Assembly (NCBI GenBank): GCA_023437715.1
Contig: JAEZFK010000060.1
Span: 1 to 64,000 of the forward strand
Origin: Bacillota bacterium
GTDB taxonomy: Bacteria; Bacillota; Clostridia; Lachnospirales; Lachnospiraceae
Direction: 5' to 3'
Length of the DNA: 64,000 bases
Each line of letters starts with the position of its first letter. Position 1 is the stretch's first letter. This document shows positions 41,291-50,667 of this stretch, piece by piece. Under the pieces are notes generated by a model. It was not told the DNA's origin. It saw only the letters and a program-made list of their open reading frames with translations, and did no database searches. The translations under genes and the position numbers were made by a program.

Positions 41291-42691
41291 TTATTCCTGC
41301 TTTTTTATTCTGGGAATCTCCACCGTAAAACAGCTTCCTTCCTCTTCCCTGCTTTCCGCCGTCACTTTCCCTTCATGGGCCGCAACAATGGACTTTACAA
41401 TGGCAAGCCCGATGCCCGCCCCTCCGGTCTTCCGGTTCCTGGATTTATCCGTGCGGTAAAAGCGCTCAAAAATCAAAGGAAGTTCCTTTTCGGGTATTCC
41501 CATTCCCGTATCCTTCACCTGAAGGATCCCCATCTGCGCCGTCTCCCATACTTTTAAGTAAATGCTTCCCCCCTCCGGCGTATATTTCACGGCGTTGGAA
41601 AGAAGGTTGGCTGTCACCTGGCACATCCTGTTTTTATCGGCTTCCACAAGAACAGACTCTCCCTCCAGGGACAGGGTAAGGCCTTTTTTTGAAATTTCCC
41701 CTTTCATGGTATCGGCCACGGTGCGGGCGATCTCAAAAAGGTCAGTCTCTGTTTTATTCAGAACCAGATTCTCTCCCTCAATCCTTGCCAGCTGCTCTAA
41801 ATCCTTTACCAGAGCGCCCAGCCGCTCCACCTCCTCGTGGCAGCTTTTCAGCCGCTCCGGCGTCGCCTCCCACAAGCCTTCAATCATGGCCTCCAGATGG
41901 GAGCCCAGGGCCGTCAGGGGGGTCCTCAGCTCATGCGCCACATCCGCGGTCATCCGCTTCCGCAAATTCTCCTGTTCGCTCAATGCGCCGGACAGCTGAT
42001 TGATGGCAGTTCCCAGATCGTCAAGCTCTCTTATTCTGGTTCCCGTCTCAAACTTAAGTTCGTAATTACCCTTTGATATCTGCTTTGCAATATATGCGGT
42101 CTTTGTGACCGGCCTGGAAATTCTCCGGGCCAGAAGACAGCCCACCACAACCGAGCAGGCGCTGGAAAAGATGCCGATGACCAGAAGAATGGTATTCATG
42201 ACATTGATAAAATTAAAATCAGCCTCATTCATAAAAAAGGGCCCATAATATTTAATGGAAACAGAGCCTACCTTTTTTCCGCCCTGGTCAATATCGTAAT
42301 CATGCTCCACAAAACCTCCGGTGGAACCTCTCTCCTTCATCCGGGCCGAAATCTCATCCATGATCTTGCCGCAAAGGCTCATATCGTGATTTTCCGCATC
42401 CCAAACCATTTTTTCGTTCACATCATACAGCTTTACGATATATCCGTCATAGAGCGCATTCATGCCAATGGCGTGAACGTAATCCAGCTTCCAGCTCCGC
42501 TTGAAGCTGTCGTACTGGTTGCTGATATCCTCCACGATATTTTCCCTTCGCTCCACGCCCAGCTCCGTGATGTATTTCTCAAATTCCCGGTTAATGAACC
42601 AGTTGGAAAGCAGGCCGATGAGGCCGATGGTGACCAACAGGGTCAGCAATATGGACAAAGAAAGCTGCCGCCTTAAACTCTTCATCCCCAT
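41291..42691 (-). CDS. Two-component sensor histidine kinase
   Basis: A 466-residue membrane kinase. TM1 is near residues 10-32, an extracytoplasmic sensor at about 33-165, TM2 near 166-190 and HAMP near 190-245. HisKA carries the phosphorylated His in DVAHELRTPLTALGSHLEAM. The HATPase_c domain has N-box LLSNAVKYTPEGG, DTGMGIP and GGAGIGLAIVK. ATG 42691 overlaps the response-regulator stop as TGATG, indicating coupling. The signal is unknown; the copper genes upstream on the same strand hint at metal or envelope stress. Confidence 0.93.
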   Translation of the reverse strand: MGMKSLRRQLSLSILLTLLVTIGLIGLLSNWFINREFEKYITELGVERRENIVEDISNQYDSFKRSWKLDYVHAIGMNALYDGYIVKLYDVNEKMVWDAENHDMSLCGKIMDEISARMKERGSTGGFVEHDYDIDQGGKKVGSVSIKYYGPFFMNEADFNFINVMNTILLVIGIFSSACSVVVGCLLARRISRPVTKTAYIAKQISKGNYELKFETGTRIRELDDLGTAINQLSGALSEQENLRKRMTADVAHELRTPLTALGSHLEAMIEGLWEATPERLKSCHEEVERLGALVKDLEQLARIEGENLVLNKTETDLFEIARTVADTMKGEISKKGLTLSLEGESVLVEADKNRMCQVTANLLSNAVKYTPEGGSIYLKVWETAQMGILQVKDTGMGIPEKELPLIFERFYRTDKSRNRKTGGAGIGLAIVKSIVAAHEGKVTAESREEEGSCFTVEIPRIKKQE

Positions 42692-43389
42692 CACCCCCCG
42701 AATTTGTAGCCCAGACCGGGAATTGTCAGCACATATACCGGGTTTTTGGGATCATCCTCAAGCTTTTTCCTGATGTTCTTAATGTGGCTGTCAATAGCCC
42801 TGTCATATCCAGCAAAGCCCTTGTCCAGGGCGGACTCGATCAGCTCCTCCCGGGTAAAGACCTTACCGGGATACTTAATGAGCACGGAAAGGATTTTCAG
42901 CTCGCTGGGGGTCAGGGTAAGAACAACCCCGTTTTTGCGCACCTCGTTCTTTTCAAAATCCACCGCCAGATCCCCGTCTCTCCAGGAATTGCGCTTGGTT
43001 AAGGGAACCAGGTCGCTTTCCGCCCGGCGGAGAACCGCCTCCACCCTGGCATACAGCTCCTTTAAGCCAAAGGGCTTTATGACGTAATCATCCGCCCCCA
43101 GTCCAAGGCCTTCCACCACGCTGTTTTCTTCCACCTTTGCCGTCAGCATGATGATGGGGACCCGGGACTTTCTCCGGACGGTCCGGCACACCTCTTCTCC
43201 GGAAATGTCCGGCATCATCAGATCCAGTATAATAAGAGAAATATTTTCCGTTTCAAATATTTCCAGGGCTTTCCTGCCGTTTTCCGCAGGGATGGCGTGA
43301 AATCCCTTGCTCTCTAAAAGCAGGCAGACCACCTCCAGTATCTTCGGCTCGTCGTCCACCACCAGTACATTTCTGCTGTTTTTAACCAT
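42691..43389 (-). CDS. OmpR/PhoB family response regulator
   Basis: A 232-residue regulator. The receiver domain has acidic pair D12/D13, phospho-acceptor D56 in IILDLMMPD, and K near 104 in VIKPFG. A C-terminal winged helix is present (LTPSELKILSVLIKYPGKVFTREELIE, RAIDSHIKNIRKKL). It is coupled to the kinase gene downstream. GAGG precedes the ATG. Confidence 0.95.
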   Translation of the reverse strand: MVKNSRNVLVVDDEPKILEVVCLLLESKGFHAIPAENGRKALEIFETENISLIILDLMMPDISGEEVCRTVRRKSRVPIIMLTAKVEENSVVEGLGLGADDYVIKPFGLKELYARVEAVLRRAESDLVPLTKRNSWRDGDLAVDFEKNEVRKNGVVLTLTPSELKILSVLIKYPGKVFTREELIESALDKGFAGYDRAIDSHIKNIRKKLEDDPKNPVYVLTIPGLGYKFGG

Positions 43390-43440
43390 ATGTCACCTCA
43401 TTTTCCAGATCTAAGGCTTATCCTGCCGGATACGCCAAAA

Positions 43441-43470
43441 AGCGGGAACCGCAGGCAAGCGGTTCCCGTC
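43441..43470 (-). terminator. Terminator of the copper operon
   Basis: CGGGAACCGC and GCGGTTCCCG form a 10-bp stem after the copZ stop; CTTTTT follows on the minus strand. Confidence 0.75.
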
Positions 43471-43477
43471 CTCTTTT

Positions 43478-43687
43478 TTATTCTATCACATCGTAGCCCT
43501 GATCTTCGATTTCCAGCTTGATCTTCTCCACAGGCGCCTCACCCGGGTCGTGATCAACCGTCACTGTTTTTGCTTCCAGATCAACGGATACGTTGGATAC
43601 TCCTGAAATTGCTCCCACCGCTGTTGTGATTGCCTTGACGCAGTGCTCGCAAGCCATGCCGTCTACGTTTATTACTGTCTTTGCCAT
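43478..43687 (-). CDS. copZ: Copper chaperone (HMA domain)
   Basis: A 69-residue single heavy-metal-associated domain. The metal motif is GMACEHCVKAI, a C-x2-C pair as in CopZ but with MACEHC for the usual MTCxxC. It should hand copper to the HMA domains of CopA, encoded two genes upstream on the same strand. GGAGG precedes the ATG. Confidence 0.93.
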   Translation of the reverse strand: MAKTVINVDGMACEHCVKAITTAVGAISGVSNVSVDLEAKTVTVDHDPGEAPVEKIKLEIEDQGYDVIE

Positions 43688-43736
43688 TTTAAATTACCTC
43701 CGTTATGTTTTATTGTAAATTTTTAATTATAAGCTT

Positions 43737-44459
43737 TTACTGCAGATTAAAGGGTTTTAAAAGCTTATAGACATTGACCATTCTGCCGTTCTCTTCCACC
43801 GGAACCTGGCCGTACGTCCAGCCCTCCACCTTTTCAGGGTTCACCCCTGCTGCAATAAGGGGCTCGGGATTTAAGACAAAAACAATGTCCTTATCCTGTG
43901 TTTCGTTTGTTGTGGTGTTGGTTTCCATATTTTTCGCCCATTCAAACATGTTGCCGTCACCCAGCTTTACGCCGAAATGATCCATGGCCGTATGGTAGTT
44001 TAAGCTGCTGCGGTATTTGTGTACAATCTGCTCGTAAGCCGCCAGGGCTGTGGGCTCTCCCTCATAGGTCAGCTTGTCATCGCCCAGCTTCTGTCCCACC
44101 ATCAGCATATCCTCATAGGATGCGTAATTTTCGGGAAGCTTTCCCGTGTCAAGCCCTGCGTCAAGAAAAGGCTTTGCATCAAACTCCAGCATAACATCAT
44201 GGAGAGGGCTGCTGCTGTAATCCTGGCTCCAGATAAAGCGCACGCTTCCGTCGGGAGCGGTCAGTGACCAGCCGCCGTTTTTCTCATCCTTAGCCACCTG
44301 GTCAGGGATGGTTGTTAAAACCTTATCAAAAGCCGCAACCGATCCGCTTTTTACCACATCAATGCTTCCGCCTGCCGCGCTCACTGCGGCTGTCATGATT
44401 CCCGCCACTGCCACAACGCCTGCGGCGATGGCTGTAACCATTTTACCATTTATTTTCAT
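43737..44459 (-). CDS. Exported protein of unknown function in copper locus
   Basis: A 240-residue protein with an N-terminal hydrophobic signal (MVTAIAAGVVAVAGIMTAAVSAA) and then a soluble domain with no cysteines that I can see. ATG 44459 is chosen since AGAGGTGAAA lies 8 bases before it and the signal starts there. The sequence DGSVRFIWSQDYSSSPLHDVMLEFDAKPFLDAGLD is not one I recognise. Lying between copA and copZ, it may act in copper handling outside the membrane. That is inference from location. Confidence 0.8.
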   Translation of the reverse strand: MKINGKMVTAIAAGVVAVAGIMTAAVSAAGGSIDVVKSGSVAAFDKVLTTIPDQVAKDEKNGGWSLTAPDGSVRFIWSQDYSSSPLHDVMLEFDAKPFLDAGLDTGKLPENYASYEDMLMVGQKLGDDKLTYEGEPTALAAYEQIVHKYRSSLNYHTAMDHFGVKLGDGNMFEWAKNMETNTTTNETQDKDIVFVLNPEPLIAAGVNPEKVEGWTYGQVPVEENGRMVNVYKLLKPFNLQ

Positions 44460-44493
44460 ATATTTCACCTCTAATTTGCTCATAATTTGCCAT

Positions 44494-44652
44494 GCAAAAA
44501 TATTTGCGCGATTTGCGCGTGTGAGCTCGCTCACTAAGCGCAAATTGTGTAAATATTTTTATAGGGCGAACGCCCGCATTCATAATTTGGCGGCCAATAC
44601 ATACGCCTTTTGAAAACATACTCTACCCGCCAAATTATGAATGGCATGGCTG
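44494..44652 (-). repeat. Dispersed modular repeat, long copy
   Basis: Read on the minus strand: CAGCCATGCCATTC, then ATAATTTGGCGG, an internal inverted copy of that 12-mer (giving a 70-bp hairpin at 44576-44646), then CGCCCTATAAAAATATTT, GTGAGCGAGCTC and a closing AAATATTT. The 18-mer and the GAGCTC core recur at 63690-63730. It lies between copA and the exported-protein gene. Confidence 0.65.
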
Positions 44653-44661
44653 CCCCGCAAT

Positions 44662-47136
44662 CTATTTTGTAGCCGGCCTAAACCTCTTCAACCGCAAAGC
44701 ATTAGACAACACAGAAACCGAACTCAAGCTCATGGCCGCCGCCGCAAAAATCGGATTTAAAAGCGGCCCGTTAAACAGCAGGTGCAGCACTCCCGCCGCA
44801 ATGGGGATTCCAATTACATTGTAACCGAAAGCCCAGAATAAATTCTGTTTAATATTCCGGATGGTCTGCTTGCTCAGCTCTACCGCTGCCGGCACATCCA
44901 TCAAATCAGAACGCATGAGAACGATATCCGCCGATTCCATGGCAACATCCGTACCTGAACCGATGGCAATTCCGATATCCGCCTGAGCCAGAGCCGGGGC
45001 GTCGTTGATTCCGTCGCCTACCATGGCCACCTTCCGGCCTTCCGTCTGCAGCTTCTTCACCTCATTGGATTTATCCTGCGGAAGCACCTCAGATAAGACG
45101 CGGTCGATTCCCACCTGCTTTGCAATGGCCGCCGCAGTCTTTTTATTATCGCCGGTAATCATAGCCACCTCAATGCCCATCTTATGGAGCCGTTCAATGG
45201 CCGCCCGGCTAGATGCCTTTACAACGTCCGCCACTGCCACAATTCCGGCCAGACTGCCGTTTACCGCCACATACATGGGAGTCTTTCCTTCCTCTGCCAG
45301 ACGGTCAGAGGCTTCCTCCATTCCCTTTAAGGAAATGTTCTCTTCCTCCATCAGCTTCCTGTTTCCTGCAAGGACATTTTCTCCGTTGATCAGGGCTCTG
45401 ATACCCCGCCCGGTCAGCGCTTCAAACTGCTCTGCCGCAAATAAGGTGAGCCCTGCGTCCTCTGCGCCGTGAACAATGGCCTGGCCCAGGGGATGCTCGG
45501 AGCCCTTTTCCGCAGATGCCGTAAGCTGTAAAAGCCGTTCCTCAGAAATATCTCCCTCGATCAGCACATCCGTCACCGTAGGCTTTCCTTCGGTGATTGT
45601 GCCTGTTTTATCAAATACAATGGTATTGACCTTATGAGCTGTTTCAAGAGCTTCGCCGCCCTTAATTAAAATTCCGTATTCCGCACCCTTTCCCGTACCT
45701 ACCATAATGGCCGTAGGTGTGGCAAGGCCAAGAGCACAGGGGCAGGCGATAACCATTACGGATATAAAGATGGTGAGAGCAAATTTCAAATCTCCTCCGG
45801 TGCCGAAATACCAGGCCAGGCCGGCGAGCAGTGCGATGATGCAGACTACAGGAACAAAGTAACCGGAAACAATATCCGCCATCTGGGCGATGGGAGCCTT
45901 GGACCCCTGGGCATCCTCCACCAGTTTGATGATCTGGGCCAGAGCCGTATCGCTGCCGATTCTTTCGGCCCGAAACTGAATGGTACCTGTTGTATTTAAG
46001 GACGCAGCGTAAACCTGGTCCCCTTCCTTTTTATCCACCGGCATGCTTTCTCCCGTCAGCATGGATTCATCAATGGCCGTGTGGCCGCCTAAAACTCTTC
46101 CGTCTACAGGAATTTTATCGCCGGGCTTTACCACAAGGATGTCGCCGATTTCCACTTCATCAATGGGAATTTCCTTTTCCGCACCGTTTTCCAGAATGAC
46201 GGCTGTCTTAGGCGCAAGGCCCATAAGCTTTTTAATGGCCTCACCGGTTCTTCCCTTTGAAACAGCCTCCAAGGATTTTCCAAGAAGAATCAGGGTGATG
46301 ATCACGCCTGCCGATTCAAAATAGAGAGATTCCACCGCCATAAAGTGTCCGTCTGCGATCTGGAACAGGTTATAAATGCTGTATAAAACCGCGGAGGTGG
46401 TTCCTATGGCAATGAGGGAATCCATGTTGGGGCTCCGCTGAATCAGAGCGCGGAAGCCGATGGTATAAAACTTATAGCCCACGCCGATGACAGGCGCCAC
46501 CAAAAGAAGTTCCACCAGGGCGTAAAGCAGAGGGTACTGCATGGGATCAAGGCCTGCCGGGAAAGGCAGCTGCACGATCTTTATCATGGGCACCATGGCA
46601 ATGTAGAGAAGAGGCACTGAGAATATGGCAGAAACGGTGAATTTCGTCCACATGGTCCTGATCTCCCGCTGCTTGCGGGCCCGGTCCTCATCCGCTGCAT
46701 CTGTTTTATTGATTTCCAAGGCCTTGTAGCCGATCTTTTCAATGGCTCCCTTGATGGCCGATAAACGGATCTTCTGGGGATCATAAGTGACCGTAGCCTT
46801 TTCCGTAGCCAGATTCACCGATGCGCTTTCCACGCCCTCCAGCTTTCCCAGAACCTTTTCAATTCTCTGGGCACAGGCCGCACAGGTCATTCCGCCGATG
46901 GGAATGGTCACATTGGCGCTTTCGGACTTTTCCACTACCTCATATCCGATTTTTGACACCGCTTCCTTGATATCGTCAAGCTTTAAGCTGCTGCCGTCAT
47001 ATTCCACAAACAGCTTTTCGCTTGCCAGATTCACGTTTGCCTGGCTGATGCCGGAAAGCTTCCGGACCTTTTTTTCAATTCTCTGGGCACAGGCCGCGCA
47101 GGTCATTCCTCTTATATTTAAAATCTGACTTTCCAT
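44662..47136 (-). CDS. copA: Copper-translocating P-type ATPase
   Basis: An 824-residue P1B ATPase. Two N-terminal HMA domains each have GMTCAACAQRIEK; the first has C13 and C16. The membrane ion motif is ACPCALGLATPTAIMVG (CPC). The phosphorylation motif DKTGTITEG, the HP motif SEHPLG and MVGDGINDAPALAQADIGIAIGSGTDVAMESADIVLM follow. The latter with the final helices marks Cu(I) exporters. It is first of a copA-exported protein-copZ set and diverges from an HxlR regulator. Confidence 0.96.
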   Translation of the reverse strand: MESQILNIRGMTCAACAQRIEKKVRKLSGISQANVNLASEKLFVEYDGSSLKLDDIKEAVSKIGYEVVEKSESANVTIPIGGMTCAACAQRIEKVLGKLEGVESASVNLATEKATVTYDPQKIRLSAIKGAIEKIGYKALEINKTDAADEDRARKQREIRTMWTKFTVSAIFSVPLLYIAMVPMIKIVQLPFPAGLDPMQYPLLYALVELLLVAPVIGVGYKFYTIGFRALIQRSPNMDSLIAIGTTSAVLYSIYNLFQIADGHFMAVESLYFESAGVIITLILLGKSLEAVSKGRTGEAIKKLMGLAPKTAVILENGAEKEIPIDEVEIGDILVVKPGDKIPVDGRVLGGHTAIDESMLTGESMPVDKKEGDQVYAASLNTTGTIQFRAERIGSDTALAQIIKLVEDAQGSKAPIAQMADIVSGYFVPVVCIIALLAGLAWYFGTGGDLKFALTIFISVMVIACPCALGLATPTAIMVGTGKGAEYGILIKGGEALETAHKVNTIVFDKTGTITEGKPTVTDVLIEGDISEERLLQLTASAEKGSEHPLGQAIVHGAEDAGLTLFAAEQFEALTGRGIRALINGENVLAGNRKLMEEENISLKGMEEASDRLAEEGKTPMYVAVNGSLAGIVAVADVVKASSRAAIERLHKMGIEVAMITGDNKKTAAAIAKQVGIDRVLSEVLPQDKSNEVKKLQTEGRKVAMVGDGINDAPALAQADIGIAIGSGTDVAMESADIVLMRSDLMDVPAAVELSKQTIRNIKQNLFWAFGYNVIGIPIAAGVLHLLFNGPLLNPIFAAAAMSLSSVSVLSNALRLKRFRPATK

Positions 47137-47457
47137 AAATCATCCACCTCACTATAATTTGGCTTTTCCATACCCGGAGCGTCCTCCGGAGCACAGACAA
47201 TTGATGCCCTTATTTAATCTTGCCAGAGCTGACAAAAGTATGTAGCTGCCGCTCTGATTTTTCCTGTGCAAAGCGGACATTTGCAATCCGCTTCACTACT
47301 TGCTCATGAACGCAGGCTACTTCGCAGCTTATCTGCGTTCAAGTTAAGCTTGATGTTTTTAAGTACTTATGATACTATTATGACAGTTATTGATTATTTT
47401 GCAAGTATGCACTTTTTTGTTATATAGTACCCAAAACCATACTAAAGGAGGTTATCC
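47137..47457. other. Intergenic region between copA and hxlR
   Basis: No gene is visible. Hairpins are formed by CCGGAG/CTCCGG (47174-47189), GCGGA/TCCGC (about 47268-47291) and GAACGCAG/CTGCGTTC (47308-47340). A probable promoter for the regulator is TTGCAA (47399-47404), 16 bp, TATATA (47421-47426). I found no convincing copA promoter or CsoR/CopY operator. Confidence 0.6.
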
Positions 47458-47820
47458 GTGGTGAATTGCAATTGCACAAATATTAACTGTCCCGTAGATA
47501 CTACCCTGGATATGATCGGAGGGAAATACAAAGCCCTCATTCTCTGGCATCTCATGGACCACACCCTGCGGTTTGGGGAACTCCGCAAGCTCATTCCCCA
47601 GGCTACCCCTAAGATGCTGACCCAGCAGCTGCGTGAGCTGGAGGAAGACAATCTGATCATCCGCACCGTATACCCGGTGGTCCCGCCGAAAGTGGAATAT
47701 ACCCTGTCTGAGCTGGGAAACAGCATACGGCCCATTCTGGAAGCCATGTATAACTGGGGAACGGATTATTTAAACCAGAACGGCCTTACCGTAAGCTGCT
47801 CCATGAAGCTTCCCATATGA
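47458..47820 (+). CDS. HxlR family transcriptional regulator
   Basis: A 120-residue winged-helix regulator. The N-terminal stretch has three cysteines (NCNCTNINCPVDTTLDMIGGKYKALILWHL); the last corresponds to the redox-sensing Cys of HypR/YodB-type members. The core RFGELRKLIPQATPKMLTQQLRELEEDNLIIRTVYPVVPPKVEYTLSELG is canonical. The start is GTG 47458, 5-6 bases after AAAGGAGG. It diverges from copA; whether it controls copper genes is unproven. Confidence 0.92.
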   Translation: MVNCNCTNINCPVDTTLDMIGGKYKALILWHLMDHTLRFGELRKLIPQATPKMLTQQLRELEEDNLIIRTVYPVVPPKVEYTLSELGNSIRPILEAMYNWGTDYLNQNGLTVSCSMKLPI

Positions 47821-47831
47821 CATTTATCCGC

Positions 47832-47863
47832 AATAAGGAATGTGCCTCGGCACATTCCTTATT
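47832..47863. terminator. Bidirectional terminator
   Basis: AATAAGGAATGTGC and GCACATTCCTTATT form a perfect 14-bp stem with a CTCG loop, followed by TTTTT. It separates the HxlR gene from the convergent DUF2318 gene. Confidence 0.9.
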
Positions 47864-47869
47864 TTTTAA

Positions 47870-48469
47870 TTAATAAGAAGCTTTCCAGTTGGCGAAAATC
47901 TGCTTGGATTCCTTGAGGAAATCATAAGAGATGGTGATATCGCTGTCTGTCACAGTCTTATCTTCATCAAAAATCGGCCATGGATTGCAGCCACCTGCTT
48001 CCACCTCCACCCGGCTCATGGGGAAACGGTTTCCGCAGTTCTGGCATACCAGAACATCTCCCTCCTGCTTATAATACCCTCTTCCGGAATCATAGCAGAC
48101 CTGACAGGTGTTAAACGCGGTGCGGATGGTGCCGTCAGGGGCCTTGACCGCAATGACCTCCATCTGAGTGCCGTCCACATCTACCGGATAAAAAGCGGCT
48201 TTATCTGAAATATCCTTAACGGGAATGACAAGATCCTCTCCCGGGGCCGCCGCCTGGCTCTGAGCTGCCTCCTGGCTCTGTCCCGCTGCTGAGGACGGGC
48301 TCTCCGTTCCTCCGGTTTTAGCCGTAGGGCTGCAGGCAGTCAATGCCGCGGCCGCAATCACGGCGGTCAGCGCTGACATAATCGCTGCAGATGCTGCCCT
48401 TTTCTTTCTTTTAAAAGCAGGCCTGCACCTTTCTTCTGTCTTATTTTCTGTCTGTAATTTCCGAATCAT
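47870..48469 (-). CDS. DUF2318 Fe-S/metal-binding lipoprotein
   Basis: A 199-residue predicted lipoprotein. A basic N-terminus is followed by a hydrophobic stretch ending in LTAC, then an Ala/Ser/Gln spacer and a DUF2318 domain with CQVC, CQNCGNRF and GGCNPWP cysteines and the pattern IRTAFNTCQVCYDSGRGYYKQEGDVLVC. DUF2318 proteins are described as Fe-S-containing; their role is not settled. ATG 48469 follows AGGAGG by nine bases. It overlaps the small membrane-protein gene by 29 bp and belongs with the HMA-SafE protein. Confidence 0.88.
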   Translation of the reverse strand: MIRKLQTENKTEERCRPAFKRKKRAASAAIMSALTAVIAAAALTACSPTAKTGGTESPSSAAGQSQEAAQSQAAAPGEDLVIPVKDISDKAAFYPVDVDGTQMEVIAVKAPDGTIRTAFNTCQVCYDSGRGYYKQEGDVLVCQNCGNRFPMSRVEVEAGGCNPWPIFDEDKTVTDSDITISYDFLKESKQIFANWKASY

Positions 48470-48593
48470 CGAAGTGAACCTCCTGGTTGTTGATTTTGTC
48501 ATTTTTTTCATTCTTTCCGCGCATGAGAAACATCGCTACCACCATGATTAAAACAGGCAGAATACAATGCCAGTGATATAATAATAATTCCAT
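48441..48593 (-). CDS. Small membrane protein, 50 aa
   Basis: One hydrophobic helix (residues about 5-24, YHWHCILPVLIMVVAMFLM) with a His-Trp-His-Cys motif at its start, followed by a charged tail. TAAGGAG lies 9 bases before ATG 48593. It lies between the HMA-SafE-cupredoxin gene (36 bp) and the DUF2318 gene (overlap). The helix resembles small DUF2933-type proteins in heavy-metal loci. His and Cys could bind metal; the function is unknown. Confidence 0.7.
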   Translation of the reverse strand: MELLLYHWHCILPVLIMVVAMFLMRGKNEKNDKINNQEVHFDDSEITDRK

Positions 48594-48628
48594 AGGTCTT
48601 TGCTCCTTAATGGGTAATTTGTTGCTGC

Positions 48629-50542
48629 CTACTGGCAGCACGATCCGCCGGCCGCCTGGAATGTATCATCCGGCCATATCATTGTCTGGAAGCTGCTGAC
48701 TTCCTTCTTAATCGCATCCATATCCATGTTTTTAATATCGTCCACAACCTTTATATATCCGTAAAAGGTGTTATCCCCGTTGGAAAAATCAAAGCTGTCT
48801 GCAGGTGTAAAATAAAATGCATTTTCACCCGTTTCAATGGGAAGCTGTGTCGCAAAGTCAGGGACGAGCAGTGAGTTCCCATAGCTGGCCTTTGTGGTCT
48901 TGTCAATAATATCCCATTCCACATCCTGGCCTGATTCAACAACCGCAACAGCAGGCTTAAAGCCGTCGTCCGTCAGCTCCATGGTGATTTTCTGAATGTC
49001 GCTTCCATACTCATCCACAGCCGCCTCCGCAACAGCCACTTCATTCGTAGGAATCGTATATCCGGCAGGCACCGGCTTTTCCGGCGCATACTCTTTCAAT
49101 ACGCCGCTTCCATCGGAACTTCCGCCATCCCCGGAATTATCTCCCGCAGCAGCATCCTCCTCCGTCACGTTAATGGTCCCACGGATCATTCCCATCCAGC
49201 AGCTGTAGCGGATCTTCCCTGTCTTTTCCGGAGTGAATTCAATGACATTTTCCCCTGTCTTAAAGGAATATTCAATGTCCAGATCCCGGATGATCATCCG
49301 GTTATTGCAGCCGTTTATGCTGCCCTTGGGCGCATCAATGACCCATTTCACCGGCACTCCGGCCTGAACCGTGATGTTGGGATACTTGCCCGGCGAAAGG
49401 GTGCTGTTTACAACCTGTACGCCGTCTTCTATTTTTACATTCTTACTTTCTCCGCTGCCGCCTCCGGCCTCATTTCCGCTGTCTGAACCGGAACCGCCGG
49501 TACCGGAAAAGGAAAGCAGGTCCGGGGTCTGAATCCCCGCCAGGCTTATCCCCTGGGAGAACATGGACATGCCAAGAACCACTACCAGGACCGCTCCCGC
49601 GGTCATAACCCTGCTTGTAAACCTTTTCCCCAGGGCCGTGGAAATAGCGCCCAGCCCGAACATGAGGGGCACGGTTCCCAGGCTGAAGAGGAACATGGAC
49701 AGGGCCCCTGAAAATGGATTCCCGGTGGAAAGAGCATATATCTGCATGGCCTGTAAGGGTCCGCAGGGCATCAAACCGTTTAACAGGCCCACAAAAAGCG
49801 GACTGCTGCTCCTTGCCTTCTCCCTGTCGATCTTTCTTGCAAATACCCTTGGCATTCTGGGATTAAATCTCCGGAGCCAGGGGAAAATTCCCAGCATGTT
49901 GATTCCCATAATGACCATGAACACTCCGGCCACCAGCTTTAAGACACCCTGGAAGGTATTGGAAAATGTAATCGCCGATCCCAAAGCGCCCACCACAAAG
50001 CCCACCGCCGTATAGGAAATAACACGGCCTAAATTGTAAAGGAAAGTGGGCCGGAATGAAGAAAAACGCCCTTTCTTTCCATCCTCTTCACTTCCCCTTG
50101 GAATGCACTGGGAAAGATTAATTCCTCCGCACATGGCGACACAGTGGACTGATGTAATCAACCCGATGACAAACAGCATTCCATAGCCCATCTGCGCTTC
50201 CGCCAGCTGGCTGGGAACCAGAAGATTTAACAATCCGGTCTGCTGTATAATCATATACAGGGCGATGATAATGAGCAGAATGCCTGCTCCCCTGCTGGAG
50301 TCTGTTCCCTGCCTTACGTTTTCCTGCAAAACCTCATAATCCAATTTTTCAATAATTCCCACAATGCTTTTATATGAAATAATATCCGCATCATAGGTAA
50401 CAGAAGCGGTTCCCGTGCTGTAGCTCACCTCTGCATGCTCGATTCCGGCCGTATTGCGCAGCTTCTTTTCAATCTTATTCTGGCAATTTACGCAGGTCAT
50501 TCCGCCGATGCGCAGCTTCCTGGTTTTCAAACCGTCACTCAT
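48629..50542 (-). CDS. HMA-SafE membrane protein-cupredoxin fusion
   Basis: About 637 residues. An N-terminal HMA domain has IGGMTCVNCQNKIEK. A six-helix sulfite exporter/UreH-like (SafE) membrane domain follows, with paired HCVAMCGG and NGLMPCGPLQAMQIYAL motifs. A Gly/Ser linker leads to cupredoxin-like regions with NGCNNRMII and YSCWMGMIRG, copper-type ligands. The C-terminus is GGSCCQ. ATG 50542 is preferred by AGGAGG spacing. Such fusions are thought to move or bind copper or silver; the exact job is unknown. It leads an operon with the small membrane protein and DUF2318. Confidence 0.87.
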   Translation of the reverse strand: MSDGLKTRKLRIGGMTCVNCQNKIEKKLRNTAGIEHAEVSYSTGTASVTYDADIISYKSIVGIIEKLDYEVLQENVRQGTDSSRGAGILLIIIALYMIIQQTGLLNLLVPSQLAEAQMGYGMLFVIGLITSVHCVAMCGGINLSQCIPRGSEEDGKKGRFSSFRPTFLYNLGRVISYTAVGFVVGALGSAITFSNTFQGVLKLVAGVFMVIMGINMLGIFPWLRRFNPRMPRVFARKIDREKARSSSPLFVGLLNGLMPCGPLQAMQIYALSTGNPFSGALSMFLFSLGTVPLMFGLGAISTALGKRFTSRVMTAGAVLVVVLGMSMFSQGISLAGIQTPDLLSFSGTGGSGSDSGNEAGGGSGESKNVKIEDGVQVVNSTLSPGKYPNITVQAGVPVKWVIDAPKGSINGCNNRMIIRDLDIEYSFKTGENVIEFTPEKTGKIRYSCWMGMIRGTINVTEEDAAAGDNSGDGGSSDGSGVLKEYAPEKPVPAGYTIPTNEVAVAEAAVDEYGSDIQKITMELTDDGFKPAVAVVESGQDVEWDIIDKTTKASYGNSLLVPDFATQLPIETGENAFYFTPADSFDFSNGDNTFYGYIKVVDDIKNMDMDAIKKEVSSFQTMIWPDDTFQAAGGSCCQ

Positions 50543-50667
50543 CCCGCATCCTCCTTTTCGTTTTCTGTACCTAAGAATAGCAGGGCGATTTGTAGAAGTT
50601 GTGTAGATAAAATATTTTTCAAAAATTTTTGTACGGAAAAATGTCTGTAAAGAATGCCTGTATACAA

